A DNA stretch of 28,117 bases from JBIKIW01 sp044361365 (lineage in GTDB: Bacteria > Patescibacteriota > JACMRA01): assembly GCA_044361365.1 (NCBI GenBank), contig JBIKIW010000019.1, positions 1 through 28,117 on the forward strand, given 5' to 3'. The position numbers and the translations under genes are program-made. Of the stretch, positions 1 through 8,408 are shown piece by piece; the stretch's first letter is position 1; every line of letters begins with the position of its first letter. The notes beneath the pieces were generated by a model. That model did not search any database, was not told where the DNA came from, and was given only the letters and a program-made list of their open reading frames with translations.

Positions 1-3000
1 CTGGTAGCTTATAATCTCACCAACTAGTACATTATTTCCGGTAGAGTCCGCCTGATTGGTACCAGTCAAGTTTTTAGTTAGTAATGGTTCAGAAGTGGTT
101 ACAGTAGCAGTATCTTTTTGACTATGATTTGGTACAAAATTAGTTGTGCCATTGTCCGCTCCAGTGTAATAAAAAAAGTCGGCAGTGTTTAGAATATTAG
201 TTTTAGATTGAATGTTTGGAGATACCTGTAGATCATAACTAACCAAGATTATATTTTGCCCACTAGTAGGATTGTATTGAGCTATTGCTCCAGTATTTGA
301 GTCAATATCAACAATCTCAATTCCATTTTGAAGCAGTGGATTTATATCAGTTAAATTAATAGAATTGTAACTTAAAACTGTACCATCCCCACGAGTTAGA
401 CACAAGTTTAAACCACCTACAGGCACCACAAAACCGGCAGGTAAATCATCTTTAATTTTTAGATCAAAAGCACCTCTAGGACTAGCCACTTTGTTTTCAA
501 TCGTTAAGGCAAAAGTCACCAAATCATTGCCATCAGCACCTGCTAGATCACTATTTATGGGAGTTGTTGCCAGATTCGTAGAATTTATTGTACCTCCAAA
601 ACGGTGATTTGCTGTACTGCAGGTAGTCGAACCTGGGGCATCAAACGACACTGGGGATGATACGGTAGGTGTTAAAATAGAATTTGGATTGTTGCTAGTA
701 ACTACACCTTTGGTCATTTTTACATCCGGCATCAGCAAAGTTACGGGTACTATAGCATTGGCAACTTGTTCAGTACTAAAAGTGTTTGTAGCCCTAGCCC
801 TAGCTTGATTTACTAGGTTTACTCCGCTGGCAAAGGGTTCGTTGTTGGCTGTGACTGTGAGCAAAATATCAGCAAAAGCACTGCGATTTTGAGGGTCTTG
901 AAAAGCTCCATAATTAAATCGAATTTTATTTTGTGTTGTATCTATTGTTATAGTTGGCACCAATCCTGAAATAGTGCTAAAGGTATCGCTAGGACCAAAC
1001 TTGGCAGAATTTGCTGGTGGTGCAGAAGTATCAACCGTCGTACCAAAAGTCGTACTAAACTCGTTGGCTTTTAGGGTTGGTAATGGCAGATAGTCATCAA
1101 TGTAAAAATTTTCTACATCGGCCAGAGTAAGGTTAAAAATAAGCCTGTAGGTTATATTATCACCAGGTCCAATATTTACTGGTCCAAAATTGCCCACTGT
1201 TCCATTTATGGCATAAATAGATTTTGCCAAAGAACCTGTGGCTATGTTAAATTGCACTCCACTCCCATCAGCTTCTGAAAATCCAGTAGGCACTAGAGTA
1301 GAATTGTTAAGGATGTCTCCAGTTATTGAAACGGTATTTGAGAGGCTGTCACCCATATTCAAACTAGGATCTCCAGTACCAAAGCTATCGGTATAGTTAT
1401 CATCTATTTTGGCTCTAAATATAATCGTTCCAGTAGCTCCACCGAGATTTGAAGCACAGTTAGAGACTATTACATTTTGCACACACCCACCCAGTATTTT
1501 TGTATCTTGACCTCTAATGACGAGTTCATTTGAGATATCAAAATTTATGGTTGTTTGTCCTGTAGCTCCGCCAAATCCAGTGTTACGCAATTGGTTAAAA
1601 TTTATGTTATTGAGATTTCCAGCAGTTGTCACTCCCGACTCAGTCACACTCAAAGTTGGAGTAAAGCTAGTATCAAAAGACTGACCATCAGATAAAATAT
1701 CAGTAGAAATCAGGTTTTGAAAGGCAAAATAATCGGAAATCTGAAAATTTAAACTATACTGGATAATATCACCAGGTCTATTGGAACTGTTAGTCAAATT
1801 TTGAAAAGATTTTTGAATTGCTATGGATTTTGGATTTAAAGTGTGATCTACTGAAGAAATATCGCTAGAAATTGCAGTTGGAGCATCTCTAGTGTCAACA
1901 GGAGTCCAGACTGCCTGACCAGAAGCGTCATCTTGAGAAATTGCATCATCACCAGTGTCGTGGTTGATAATATCAACTGAACTAGCATTTTTATCAGACA
2001 CAAAATATTCAAAAACCATCTGAGCATCACTGGCCGTAGCGGCTCCAGTAACACTTGGAAATCTTACTTGCAAGACATTGTTTGGAGAATTTGCAGGACT
2101 GCCAACTGTAGGAGTTTGCTGGATTGTGCCACCTGCGGGACTACTAGAAATTAGTTGTAAATAGGAAATATTGTTTGGTAGTTTGTCTATAAGATCAAGA
2201 TTTGCAACCGTTTGCCCAACTCCCAAATCAGCATTTATGGTATATCGGCGTTTAAAATTTGGGCCTGTGGCAGTCTCATTTTCTGGACCGTTATAGCTTT
2301 TAGAAACTGTGAATAGTACTGGGTTGATTGTGCTGGATGAAAAACTACTAAGCAGTGTAGGATCAGTGCTAAAATTGTTTAAAGCATCATTTTCCAAATC
2401 TAAAACCAGTTCGGTATTGTATTTGTAGCGGAAAATTGTTGTCAGCTTTTTGACTCAGAAGAGCTGTAAAATCAATATCGGTAGGCGACTGTTCAGGTAC
2501 AAACGATCCAAATGGCAGAGCTACAACCACTAGAGTATTGCCAGGAGTTCCGCAGACTATCAGATTTTGCCCGCTTGTATCTACAGCTAAGGGGTGGCTG
2601 ACCGGAGTTTGCCCGGCACCACAACCTGTACCAGTTTCAGGGAAAACCAACTTTGTCATAGTCAGATTTTGCCCTAAATAACTAGCAGAATTTAACGTTA
2701 TTCCGTCATCTTCATTTGCTATTCCAGCTCCATCAGCACCAATTGTTGGCTCAATCAAATCAATAAATGGAGAATACCCCTCGCTACTACCGGAATTAGT
2801 AATAGTAAGGGTAAAATTGAAATTATTTCCGATACTTACAGCTGCAGGGATATTACCCGAGATTCCAGGCACACCAGATGCATTGGCAGTTTCTTTGAAC
2901 TTATCCATGACAAAAAAATTCACAAACAGTGTAGCAATCAAAAAAACGATCAGTACAGCGGCAACTTTAAGTTTGCGGTTATACCTAAAATCGTATAAAT

Positions 3001-3246
3001 AATCTAGCCGTTTTCTTTTGTGAAGCGGTTTATAACGACTGCTATATGGGCTTGTGTTGTGGGTTTTTTCAAAATTGCCTCCCAACGTGATCTGATCCGT
3101 GTATTTTTCTCTAATATATGCATCAAAAGAATTCGCAACTTGCTGTGAAGTCAAAAAATCGGATTTTTTTGAGAAATATCAGCTACTTTTTCGGATAAAA
3201 TTTCATTTTTAAACTCCTCTCTTTCATTCTTTTTTAACTCTACCAC
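1..3246 (-). CDS. Very long DUF11-type cell-surface protein, partial, with two apparent frameshifts
   Basis: Reading the minus strand, an N-terminal cytoplasmic segment of about 94 residues rich in Lys/Arg precedes one transmembrane helix (about residues 95-114, VAAVLIVFLIATLFVNFFV). A long Thr/Ser/Asn-rich extracellular part follows, with repeated phrases such as FTLTITNSGSS, YSPFIDLIEP and LVLDLEN, typical of DUF11/isopeptide-type repeat proteins of CPR surfaces. The frame is open from about 2446 to position 1, so the protein exceeds 1,080 residues and its C-terminus lies outside the window. I place the start at GTG 3246, overlapping the upstream small gene by 23 bases. Two breaks interrupt the frame. 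Near 3155-3161 an A6 run (plus strand) needs one more base to join ...SQKNPIF to LTSQQVA. At 2447-2451 a T5 run needs one base fewer to join ...TALLSQK to LTTIFRYKYNTELVLDLEN. A shorter reading from TTG 3154 to the TGA at about 2387 gives only 255 residues. Function is likely adhesion or surface coat; this is inferred. Confidence 0.75.
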
Positions 3247-3349
3247 CGTTTTGAATCTTGGGTAAAACGAGTGCAATACCAAGCAAAATCATACCCAGCC
3301 CGATCAATATCCAAGGATCTATAGAGTTATAAAAAGACTCTGCAATCAT
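3224..3349 (-). CDS. 41-residue single-span membrane protein upstream of the surface protein
   Basis: ATG at 3349 to TGA at 3224 encodes 41 residues: a short polar N-terminus (MIAESFYNSIDP), one hydrophobic helix (about residues 13-30, WILIGLGMILLGIALVLP) and a basic tail ending GGRVKKE. It lies about 50 bases below a near-consensus promoter and overlaps the GTG start of the large DUF11-type gene by 23 bases, suggesting translational coupling. I do not recognise the family. Co-transcription suggests a partner or assembly factor for the surface protein, but this is inference. The hydrophobic pattern and overlapping arrangement support it as real despite its size. Confidence 0.6.
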   Translation of the reverse strand: MIAESFYNSIDPWILIGLGMILLGIALVLPKIQNGGRVKKE

Positions 3350-3407
3350 ATTTGTTTGTTTTTATCTTTATCACTTTTGGTTTTTGTTGTGATCTTAAAA
3401 GCGACAT

Positions 3408-3436
3408 ATTCTAGGCTACAAATTGGCGACTGTCAA
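3408..3436 (-). promoter_or_regulatory. Sigma-70-like promoter for the surface-protein operon
   Basis: On the minus strand, TTGACA (3436-3431) is followed after exactly 17 bases by TAGAAT (3413-3408). This matches the -35 consensus fully and the -10 at five of six positions. It points at the 41-residue ORF (start 3349), giving a leader of about 50 bases. Confidence 0.7.
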
Positions 3437-3546
3437 TGATTCATTCAGATTATAGATAGTGTTTTAAAAAGCATTAAATTCGAGGTCATTGACAGAATTT
3501 GGACGACTAAAAAGAGTTAGATTAAATTTAAATCTAGTTGTTTTGT

Positions 3547-4497
3547 ATGTCATCACCAAAAATCGCTACCCGCCGTGCATATGGAGAAGCTTTAGTAAAA
3601 TTAGGAGAAAAAAACCAGAATGTTGTGGTGCTTGATGCGGAGACCAGCAATTCTACTTTCGCCGAACTTTTCAAAAATGCTTACCCAGATAGGTTTATCG
3701 AAAGCTATATTGCCGAGCAAAATATGGTGAGCATGGCACTTGGGCTTTCCAAGCGAGGAAGAATCCCTTTTGTTTCCACTTTTGCGGCGTTTTTTACTCG
3801 TGCTGCAGATCAGATTAGAATGAGTCAATATTCTCATGGAAATGTGAAATTTGTGGGTTCTCACGCGGGAGTTTCGATTGGGGAAGATGGAGCTAGTCAG
3901 ATGGCTTTGGAGGATTTGTCTTTGTTTAGAGCGATTTTGGATTCGGTGGTTTTTTACCCTTCAGACTCTGTTTCTACCGAAAAATTAGTCATGCTGATGG
4001 CTAAACATGAGGGAATTAGCTATATGCGAACCACCAGAGCAGACACTGATGTTTTGTATTCAAACGATGAAACTTTTAGGATTGGCGGTAGTAAAACTTT
4101 GTGTGAATCTGATAAAGATGAAGTTACTTTGATTGCAGCGGGAATTACTTTACACGAGAGCTTAGCAGCTAAAGAAATTTTGGAAAAAGATGGAATTTTA
4201 GCTAGAGTAATTGATCTTTATTGTGTTAAACCTGTTGATAAAGAAGCTATTTCTAAGGCATCTAAAGAGACTAAAGCTATAATTGTGATCGAGGATCACT
4301 TTCAAGAAGGTGGATTATACGAAGCGGTTGTAAGTAGTGGAGCGAATGTTGATTTTGAAAATGGAAAAGCAACTCCAATTCATTCACTAGCAGTACGAAA
4401 GATGCCTCACAGTGGTAAACCTCAAGAGCTTTTGGAATATGAAGAAATTGATCGCAAGGCTATTGTGGCTAAGGTTAGGCAGATTTTGGGGGAATAA
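3547..4497 (+). CDS. Transketolase, C-terminal subunit (split type)
   Basis: About 316 residues covering the pyrimidine-binding and C-terminal domains of transketolase; the N-terminal thiamine-diphosphate (PP) domain is absent. Visible landmarks are ATRRAYGEALVKLG at the start, the conserved glutamate region YIAEQNMVSMALGLS (this Glu activates the cofactor in the family), FAAFFTRAADQIR, GSHAGVSIGEDGASQMALED, and the C-terminal RVIDLYCVKPVD and VIEDHFQEGGLYEAV. Split transketolases work as a complex of two polypeptides, so a partner with the PP domain is needed, but it is not adjacent: upstream lies the divergent surface-protein operon. It transfers two-carbon units in the non-oxidative pentose phosphate pathway. 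The alternative is the 1-deoxyxylulose-5-phosphate synthase C-half, which I think less likely. I chose ATG 3547; a TTG at 3538 is in frame but has no better ribosome site. Confidence 0.88.
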   Translation: MSSPKIATRRAYGEALVKLGEKNQNVVVLDAETSNSTFAELFKNAYPDRFIESYIAEQNMVSMALGLSKRGRIPFVSTFAAFFTRAADQIRMSQYSHGNVKFVGSHAGVSIGEDGASQMALEDLSLFRAILDSVVFYPSDSVSTEKLVMLMAKHEGISYMRTTRADTDVLYSNDETFRIGGSKTLCESDKDEVTLIAAGITLHESLAAKEILEKDGILARVIDLYCVKPVDKEAISKASKETKAIIVIEDHFQEGGLYEAVVSSGANVDFENGKATPIHSLAVRKMPHSGKPQELLEYEEIDRKAIVAKVRQILGE

Positions 4498-4609
4498 GTC
4501 GTATCTTAAATTTTTGATTATGCAGTCAAAGATGCCAACAAATTAACCACATGCAAGCAACCTGATAATTTAAGCGATGTTGTAGCAGACTTGAAATTAA
4601 CAATAAAAC

Positions 4610-5605
4610 ATGCTATACAGTCTCTGTATAGCAAAAGAAACTTATTATTTCGCCAAGCCAGCAAAAATAGAACAAATCAATCTAATCAAGAGCTTAATTA
4701 AAAATCATTTTGGAAATCATAACTATGGAGATATAGCAATTAACAAACTAAGAGTTTTTAAGCGAGATTTGGTTCAGGAGGTTATGGTTTGGATGTATAA
4801 AGATTTAATCGCTGACTCTGGGGATAAAGATATAATTGGAGATGTAGAATCTAAGCAAAAAATTATAAATCTTAAAAAATTGGCTTTAAATCTATTTGGC
4901 GACGATGGATTTCTTGATCAATCAGTTTATCCCTATCACGAGCTTGTTACACCAGGTCACCCCAGATACACAGAATTAAAAAAAGCAATGATCAGTCGCA
5001 GTGGAACTTATGACAAATTTTTCAATCCTAACCCACCAATAATAGATAACTTTAGAAGAAATAATGAAGATAGGCCGTATCCGTTAAGCCCTTTTGCTAT
5101 TATCGAACACCCTTTATACGAACACGGAATATGGCCTCAGATGATGTTGTTTAATCTTCCTAAGGTAACATTTGCACTTGATGAAGAAATTGCCAGTATG
5201 GCTAAAGATCTAGAAGGGATAATTTTTATCATGAACTTGAAAGAATCTGATGAGAAAAAAGAATTCTTTGATATGAATATTGCCGCCCTAAGACAGAAAT
5301 ATAGCTATAGTTTATTACTAACCAAAATTTTTGATTTGGCATCTGATTTGTTTTATCATGGTTATATTCCTGTAGAAAGAAAAGAGAGGTATCATACTAG
5401 TCGAGCAGAAAAGTTTTTACCTTTACTATATCCAGAAATTTATAATTCAGATAAGCAGAAAACGGAACGTATAATCAACCCAAATACCATATTTAGAGTC
5501 TATCATGTTATAACGCCTGAATACAAAAGCCGTGTTCTAAGTATATACCGAAGGCAAATAGTAGAGATCAATCAACTTCTTGAAGGGTATGATGATCAAA
5601 GATAA
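4610..5605 (+). CDS. Hypothetical protein, about 331 residues, family not recognised
   Basis: An open frame with normal protein-like composition, no signal peptide and no clear transmembrane segment; probably cytoplasmic. It has many aromatic and charged residues. Distinctive stretches include YPYHELVTPGHPRYTELKKA, a Pro-rich patch (FFNPNPPIIDNF) and IFRVYHVITPEYKSRVLSIY near the C-terminus. I recognise no catalytic motif. The start is uncertain. The ATG at 4610 sits on a perfect 9-bp inverted repeat (4612-4632). The preceding ~100 bases encode protein-like sequence in another frame (VVADLKLTIKHAIQSLYSK) that would join the ORF near 4640-4650 if one base were removed, giving ...NLLFAKPAKIEQINL. 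The true N-terminus may therefore lie upstream. Confidence 0.6.
   Translation: MLYSLCIAKETYYFAKPAKIEQINLIKSLIKNHFGNHNYGDIAINKLRVFKRDLVQEVMVWMYKDLIADSGDKDIIGDVESKQKIINLKKLALNLFGDDGFLDQSVYPYHELVTPGHPRYTELKKAMISRSGTYDKFFNPNPPIIDNFRRNNEDRPYPLSPFAIIEHPLYEHGIWPQMMLFNLPKVTFALDEEIASMAKDLEGIIFIMNLKESDEKKEFFDMNIAALRQKYSYSLLLTKIFDLASDLFYHGYIPVERKERYHTSRAEKFLPLLYPEIYNSDKQKTERIINPNTIFRVYHVITPEYKSRVLSIYRRQIVEINQLLEGYDDQR
4612..4632. repeat. Perfect 9-bp inverted repeat over the annotated start of the hypothetical gene
   Basis: GCTATACAG, a TCT loop, then CTGTATAGC. It overlaps the ATG at 4610-4612. It could be an operator or an mRNA hairpin that hides the start, or simply coding sequence if the gene begins further upstream. 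Confidence 0.5.
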
Positions 5606-5709
5606 AAAAGGTTTGTTTCTCAATGCCAAAGGTTGCTTTAGGTGGGCTGAATTAGGCTAGTTTTAATGATTTTGAGAATTATACTAGAGAAGTAGTTAAG
5701 GCTAGATAA
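5592..5709 (+). pseudogene. Small ORF remnant broken by one base
   Basis: ATG 5592 opens a 22-codon frame (MIKDKKGLFLNAKGCFRWAE...) ending at TAG 5658. Removing one base at that stop joins it to a second frame, SFNDFENYTREVVKAR, ending at TAA 5707, for about 38 residues. The ATG overlaps the end of the preceding hypothetical gene. Both halves look protein-like, but they are short and the family is unknown. Confidence 0.3.
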
Positions 5710-6040
5710 ATGCTAGTAATTGAGGTGCAATCAGGTAAAAGTAAGTTCAATTTTGGTGTGTAAATGTCGAGTACTTTCCCCACTGTGGGGTGACTGAGCG
5801 GTAGCGAAGGCGGGGGGTGAGGAGTTTGAACGAAGTGAAAACGGGGCTATAGCTATTTTTGTAATTTATTAGAAAAGCACCGCAAACGATGGACAAATAA
5901 ATTTGTCCGCTACGGGTACAGCCAAACTCATTAAATTTTTACTTAATCTAGTTTGAGTTTATAATGCAGTTATACATTTTGATGAGGGTTTGGGAGATTT
6001 GTGTATTGGAATTGGTTATTTAAGGTTCTTGGTAAATGCT
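5710..6040. other. Gene-free stretch with one palindromic element
   Basis: No convincing ORF. It holds a GC-rich patch at about 5774-5845 (CCCCACTGTGGGG and a G-rich run), unlike the surrounding AT-rich DNA and resembling the left flank of repeat copy A near 8030-8080, plus the palindrome at 5888. It looks like non-coding repeat debris. Confidence 0.5.
5888..5913 (-). repeat. Palindromic element copy 1
   Basis: GATGGACAAAT...ATTTGTCCGCTAC: 8-bp complementary arms (GGACAAAT/ATTTGTCC) inside the family's conserved ends (ATGG on the left, CGCTAC on the right). Confidence 0.7.
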
Positions 6041-6069
6041 TTGACAATACTTAGTAATTTTATTTTACT
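6041..6069 (+). promoter_or_regulatory. Probable promoter of the Trx-TrxR fusion gene
   Basis: TTGACA (6041-6046), a 17-base spacer, then TTTACT (6064-6069, four of six consensus positions). It lies about 40 bases above the ATG at 6108. Confidence 0.5.
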
Positions 6070-6107
6070 TAGTTTAATTTTGTAACTAATGTTAATTTAT
6101 CGTAAAT

Positions 6108-7493
6108 ATGTCTGTCACCCAAATCCACAATTTAAAAGAATTTGAAAATTTTATGAAGTCCGAGAAAGGATATTTTGTAATCGATTTTTATGCTGATTGG
6201 TGCGGGCCTTGCAAAATTATGGCTCCGATTTTCCAGGAAATTAGCGAGGACTCAGTTTTTGAGGGGAAAGTAAGATTTCTAAAAATTAATCGTGATGAAA
6301 ATCGTGATTTGGTGGCCAAATATGGGTTTAATATTCCTACAATTCCAAGGTTTTTCTTGATAGAATCTAATGAGACTGAATTTAGTAATGCCAACATTTT
6401 GCTGGAGCTTGGAGGAAGTCAAGGGCATGATACTATGATTGACCAAATTACAAACAAACTTAACCTTTCAAAAATTCAACATATGTCTGAAAATTCACAC
6501 AACAACGCCAAAAAATCTCATAAAGTAGCCATCATTGGTTCGGGTCCAAGCGGACTTACGGCTGCCATTTATACTTCTCGGGCAGAGCTTGATACCACTG
6601 TTTATACAGGTATTCAACCCGGCGGTCAGCTAACTACCACTACCGAAATCGAAAATTTCCCAGGTGCTTGGAGCAAAGAAACCAAACAAGGAATGATGGG
6701 TCCAGATTTGATGGAACTGGTTCAAAAACAGGCCGAACATTTTGGAGCAAAGGTGGTTTTTGACGAAGTACGAGGAATTGAAGTTGATAAAACTCAAAAA
6801 GAAGGTCAATTTAAGCTAATTTTGGGAGGAAAAGAAGAAAATTTTGATGCTGTGATTATTGCTTCAGGTGCTTCAGCTAAATATTTAGGAATTTCTGGTG
6901 AAGAAAAATTTGTGGGTAAAGGTTATCATAGTTGTGCAACTTGCGATGGGTTCTTTTATAGAGGGAGAACAATTGCGGTAGCTGGAGGTGGAGATTCGGC
7001 AATGGAGGAGGCAAACTTTTTGACTAAATTTGCTGATAAAGTCTATTTAATCCACAGAAGAGAAGAATTTAGAGCTAGCAAAATCATGCTTGAAAGAGCT
7101 AAAAATAATCCTAAAATTGAGTTTATTTTGAATAAAAAAATTGTAGATTTTGTTGGAACTGAGGAGGTTAAAGGCGTAAAACTAGAAGATACCAAAACTG
7201 GAGAAAAATCAGAAATGGCTTTGGATGCAGTCTTTGTAGCTATCGGACACACCCCAAATACTGGATTTGTGAAAGGAAAATTGGATATGAATGATGTTGG
7301 TTATTTGGTTCCGCAATCTCAAAGACCACCAGAAGATCGTACTAGTAAATATTTGACCATGAGTAGTGTTGATGGGATTTTTGTAGCTGGAGATGTGGAA
7401 GATCAGATTTATAGACAGGCTATAACTGCGGCAGGACAAGGCTGCAAAGCTGCTATTGATGCGGAAAAGTGGCTTGAAGATAGGGGAGAATAG
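6108..7493 (+). CDS. Thioredoxin-thioredoxin reductase fusion
   Basis: A 461-residue fusion with thioredoxin at the N-terminus. The Trx domain (about 1-120) has the WCGPC active site (residues 31-35) and the cis-proline loop PTIP (Pro80). A ~15-residue Asn/Lys-rich linker leads to a low-molecular-weight thioredoxin reductase (about 138-461). This has the FAD-binding GSGPSG (144-149), redox-active CATCDG (Cys276/Cys279), NADPH-binding GGGDSAMEE (293-301), HRREEFRA (316-323) and the C-terminal FAD motif GIFVAGDV (423-430). All catalytic residues are present, so one chain should carry electrons from NADPH through FAD to its own Trx cysteines. The known Mycobacterium leprae fusion has the opposite order (reductase first). 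An internal Met126 could allow a separate reductase. It is cytoplasmic; likely roles are ribonucleotide reductase support and oxidative defence. Confidence 0.95.
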   Translation: MSVTQIHNLKEFENFMKSEKGYFVIDFYADWCGPCKIMAPIFQEISEDSVFEGKVRFLKINRDENRDLVAKYGFNIPTIPRFFLIESNETEFSNANILLELGGSQGHDTMIDQITNKLNLSKIQHMSENSHNNAKKSHKVAIIGSGPSGLTAAIYTSRAELDTTVYTGIQPGGQLTTTTEIENFPGAWSKETKQGMMGPDLMELVQKQAEHFGAKVVFDEVRGIEVDKTQKEGQFKLILGGKEENFDAVIIASGASAKYLGISGEEKFVGKGYHSCATCDGFFYRGRTIAVAGGGDSAMEEANFLTKFADKVYLIHRREEFRASKIMLERAKNNPKIEFILNKKIVDFVGTEEVKGVKLEDTKTGEKSEMALDAVFVAIGHTPNTGFVKGKLDMNDVGYLVPQSQRPPEDRTSKYLTMSSVDGIFVAGDVEDQIYRQAITAAGQGCKAAIDAEKWLEDRGE

Positions 7494-7566
7494 GAGCTAA
7501 TTAATAATGAACAAATAATAGTTAATAATTATAAATTGTTAATGATAAATTATAAATTAAACTTTT

Positions 7567-7594
7567 GTAGAGGCGAATTTTAATTCGCCATTGT
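7567..7594 (+). repeat. Palindromic element copy 2
   Basis: GTAGAGGCGAATT followed by AATTCGCCATTG, with 8-bp arms GGCGAATT/AATTCGCC. It lies about 75 bases after the Trx-TrxR stop, preceded by a low-complexity AT tract (ATAAATTATAAATTAAA) also seen next to other copies. It could double as a transcript end. Confidence 0.75.
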
Positions 7595-7639
7595 TATATT
7601 GAATCGCGGTTTTCTTTTGGTAGAGGTGGTGCAAAGTTC

Positions 7640-7671
7640 TTGGGTTTAAATCCCAATTACGATGAAATTGG
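7640..7671 (+). other. Two mutually exclusive hairpins
   Basis: TTGGG-TTTAAAT-CCCAA (7640-7656) and CCAATT-ACGATGA-AATTGG (7653-7671) share CCAA, so only one can form. The first resembles a tRNA T-arm, and GGTAGAGG upstream resembles a D-arm, but no anticodon arm or acceptor stem fits. Function unknown. Confidence 0.3.
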
Positions 7672-7711
7672 TGACCAGTGAGCAGAAAACGCATCAAACT
7701 GATCAGGAAAC

Positions 7712-7888
7712 TTAAAACTTCTTATTCCAAGTGTAGCAAAAACCAATAATTGATGCTAAAAAAAATGGACCAATCACAAAGATAACTGGGATAAAGTATC
7801 CGTTCATCAACCTTTGTAGAAGGTCGAATAAGATTACTCCAAAACCCACCATTGCAGCGAGGAAAAACCACACGAACTGGTTCGTCAT
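7712..7888 (-). CDS. 58-residue two-span membrane protein
   Basis: ATG at 7888 to TAA at 7712. Two hydrophobic helices (about residues 5-22, FVWFFLAAMVGFGVILFD, and 32-52, FIPVIFVIGPFFLASIIGF) are joined by a short loop (LLQRLMNGY), and the protein ends with a basic tail (YTWNKKF). GGGAG lies about 10 bases before the ATG, one of the few plausible ribosome sites here. I do not recognise the family. The competing reading in another minus frame (66 residues) lacks this clean membrane pattern, so I prefer this one. The gene stands alone between the Trx-TrxR gene and repeat copy A. Confidence 0.6.
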   Translation of the reverse strand: MTNQFVWFFLAAMVGFGVILFDLLQRLMNGYFIPVIFVIGPFFLASIIGFCYTWNKKF

Positions 7889-7938
7889 ATAATAAAATCT
7901 CCCAAGAAAATTCAGTTTCCAACTAATCTTATAGCATA

Positions 7939-7952
7939 CTCTCTCTCTCTCT
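7939..7952. repeat. (CT)7 dinucleotide repeat
   Basis: Seven CT units about 50 bases upstream of the 58-residue membrane protein start, on the strand opposite to it (so (AG)7 in its sense). A possible -35/-10 pair, TTGTAA...TATGCT, would flank the tract, making the spacer length-variable. Confidence 0.6.
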
Positions 7953-8070
7953 TTTTACAAGTAGTATTTTTAGCATAAAATAAGCGTTAATTGATAGCTC
8001 AAATTTTTCGGTTGGAGGTGTTGATTAAAGTCCCCACCCGGGGGAAACCGACAGAACGAAGTGGTTGGCG

Positions 8071-8345
8071 GAGGGGTGTGGGGAAGTCGCCGTCAAATTA
8101 CCGTAGGGGAATGCCTCTGGCTTCCCTCATCAAATTACATGGAATCAGGCGACGGGAATCAGGTTTTTAATTATAAATGGTTAAGGATAAATTATAAAAT
8201 AACCAATATATTGAATTTTCAATCAATGATAACAATTTTAAAGATTAAAGGAAAAATGGAGACCAGGGGGTCTCCTCTACAACGATACATTAAATTAAGT
8301 CACAAAATTATTATCCAACAATGGCGACACGGAGGTCGCCGCTAC
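8071..8345 (+). repeat. Composite dispersed repeat, copy A (contains three palindromic elements)
   Basis: Matches 17100-17366 over its whole length: GGGTGTGGGGAAGTCGCC at the left, ATCAAATTA and GACGGGAATCAGG in the middle, then ATCAATGATAACAATTTTAA, and ATTAAATTAAGTC before the right end. Palindromic elements lie at 8103-8130, 8254-8280 and 8319-8345. Their outer bases are shared with copy B while some inner stems differ. Similarity may begin further left, near 8010. A 120-codon ORF across it (8061-8423) is not believable as a gene. Confidence 0.8.
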
Positions 8346-8378
8346 AAAATCTATGTGCGGGGTTTTGACGTGCGAGCT

Positions 8379-8408
8379 TTGACAAAATGTAGGTTTGGAG
8401 GGTTTAGT
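8379..8408 (+). promoter_or_regulatory. Probable leuC promoter
   Basis: TTGACA (8379-8384), an 18-base spacer and TTTAGT (8403-8408). Transcription would begin about 12 bases before the leuC ATG, leaving a very short leader with no Shine-Dalgarno sequence. Confidence 0.45.

Noticed and set aside
1848..2054. 68-codon minus-strand ORF
   Set aside because: Shadow of the long DUF11-type reading frame, which is open in another minus frame throughout this stretch.
3489..3522. Promoter for the transketolase gene (TTGACA at 3489)
   Set aside because: No acceptable -10 box at 16-18 bases; the nearest candidate (TTAGAT) is 22 bases away.
3601..3864. Antisense ORF inside the transketolase gene
   Set aside because: Complete overlap with a clearly recognised gene and no family resemblance.
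7610..7690. Possible tRNA gene
   Set aside because: A T-arm-like hairpin and a D-loop-like GGTAGAGG exist, but there is no anticodon arm and the acceptor strands do not pair.
7722..7922. 66-codon minus-strand ORF starting METEFSW
   Set aside because: The overlapping frame from 7888 gives a cleaner two-helix membrane protein with a plausible ribosome site.
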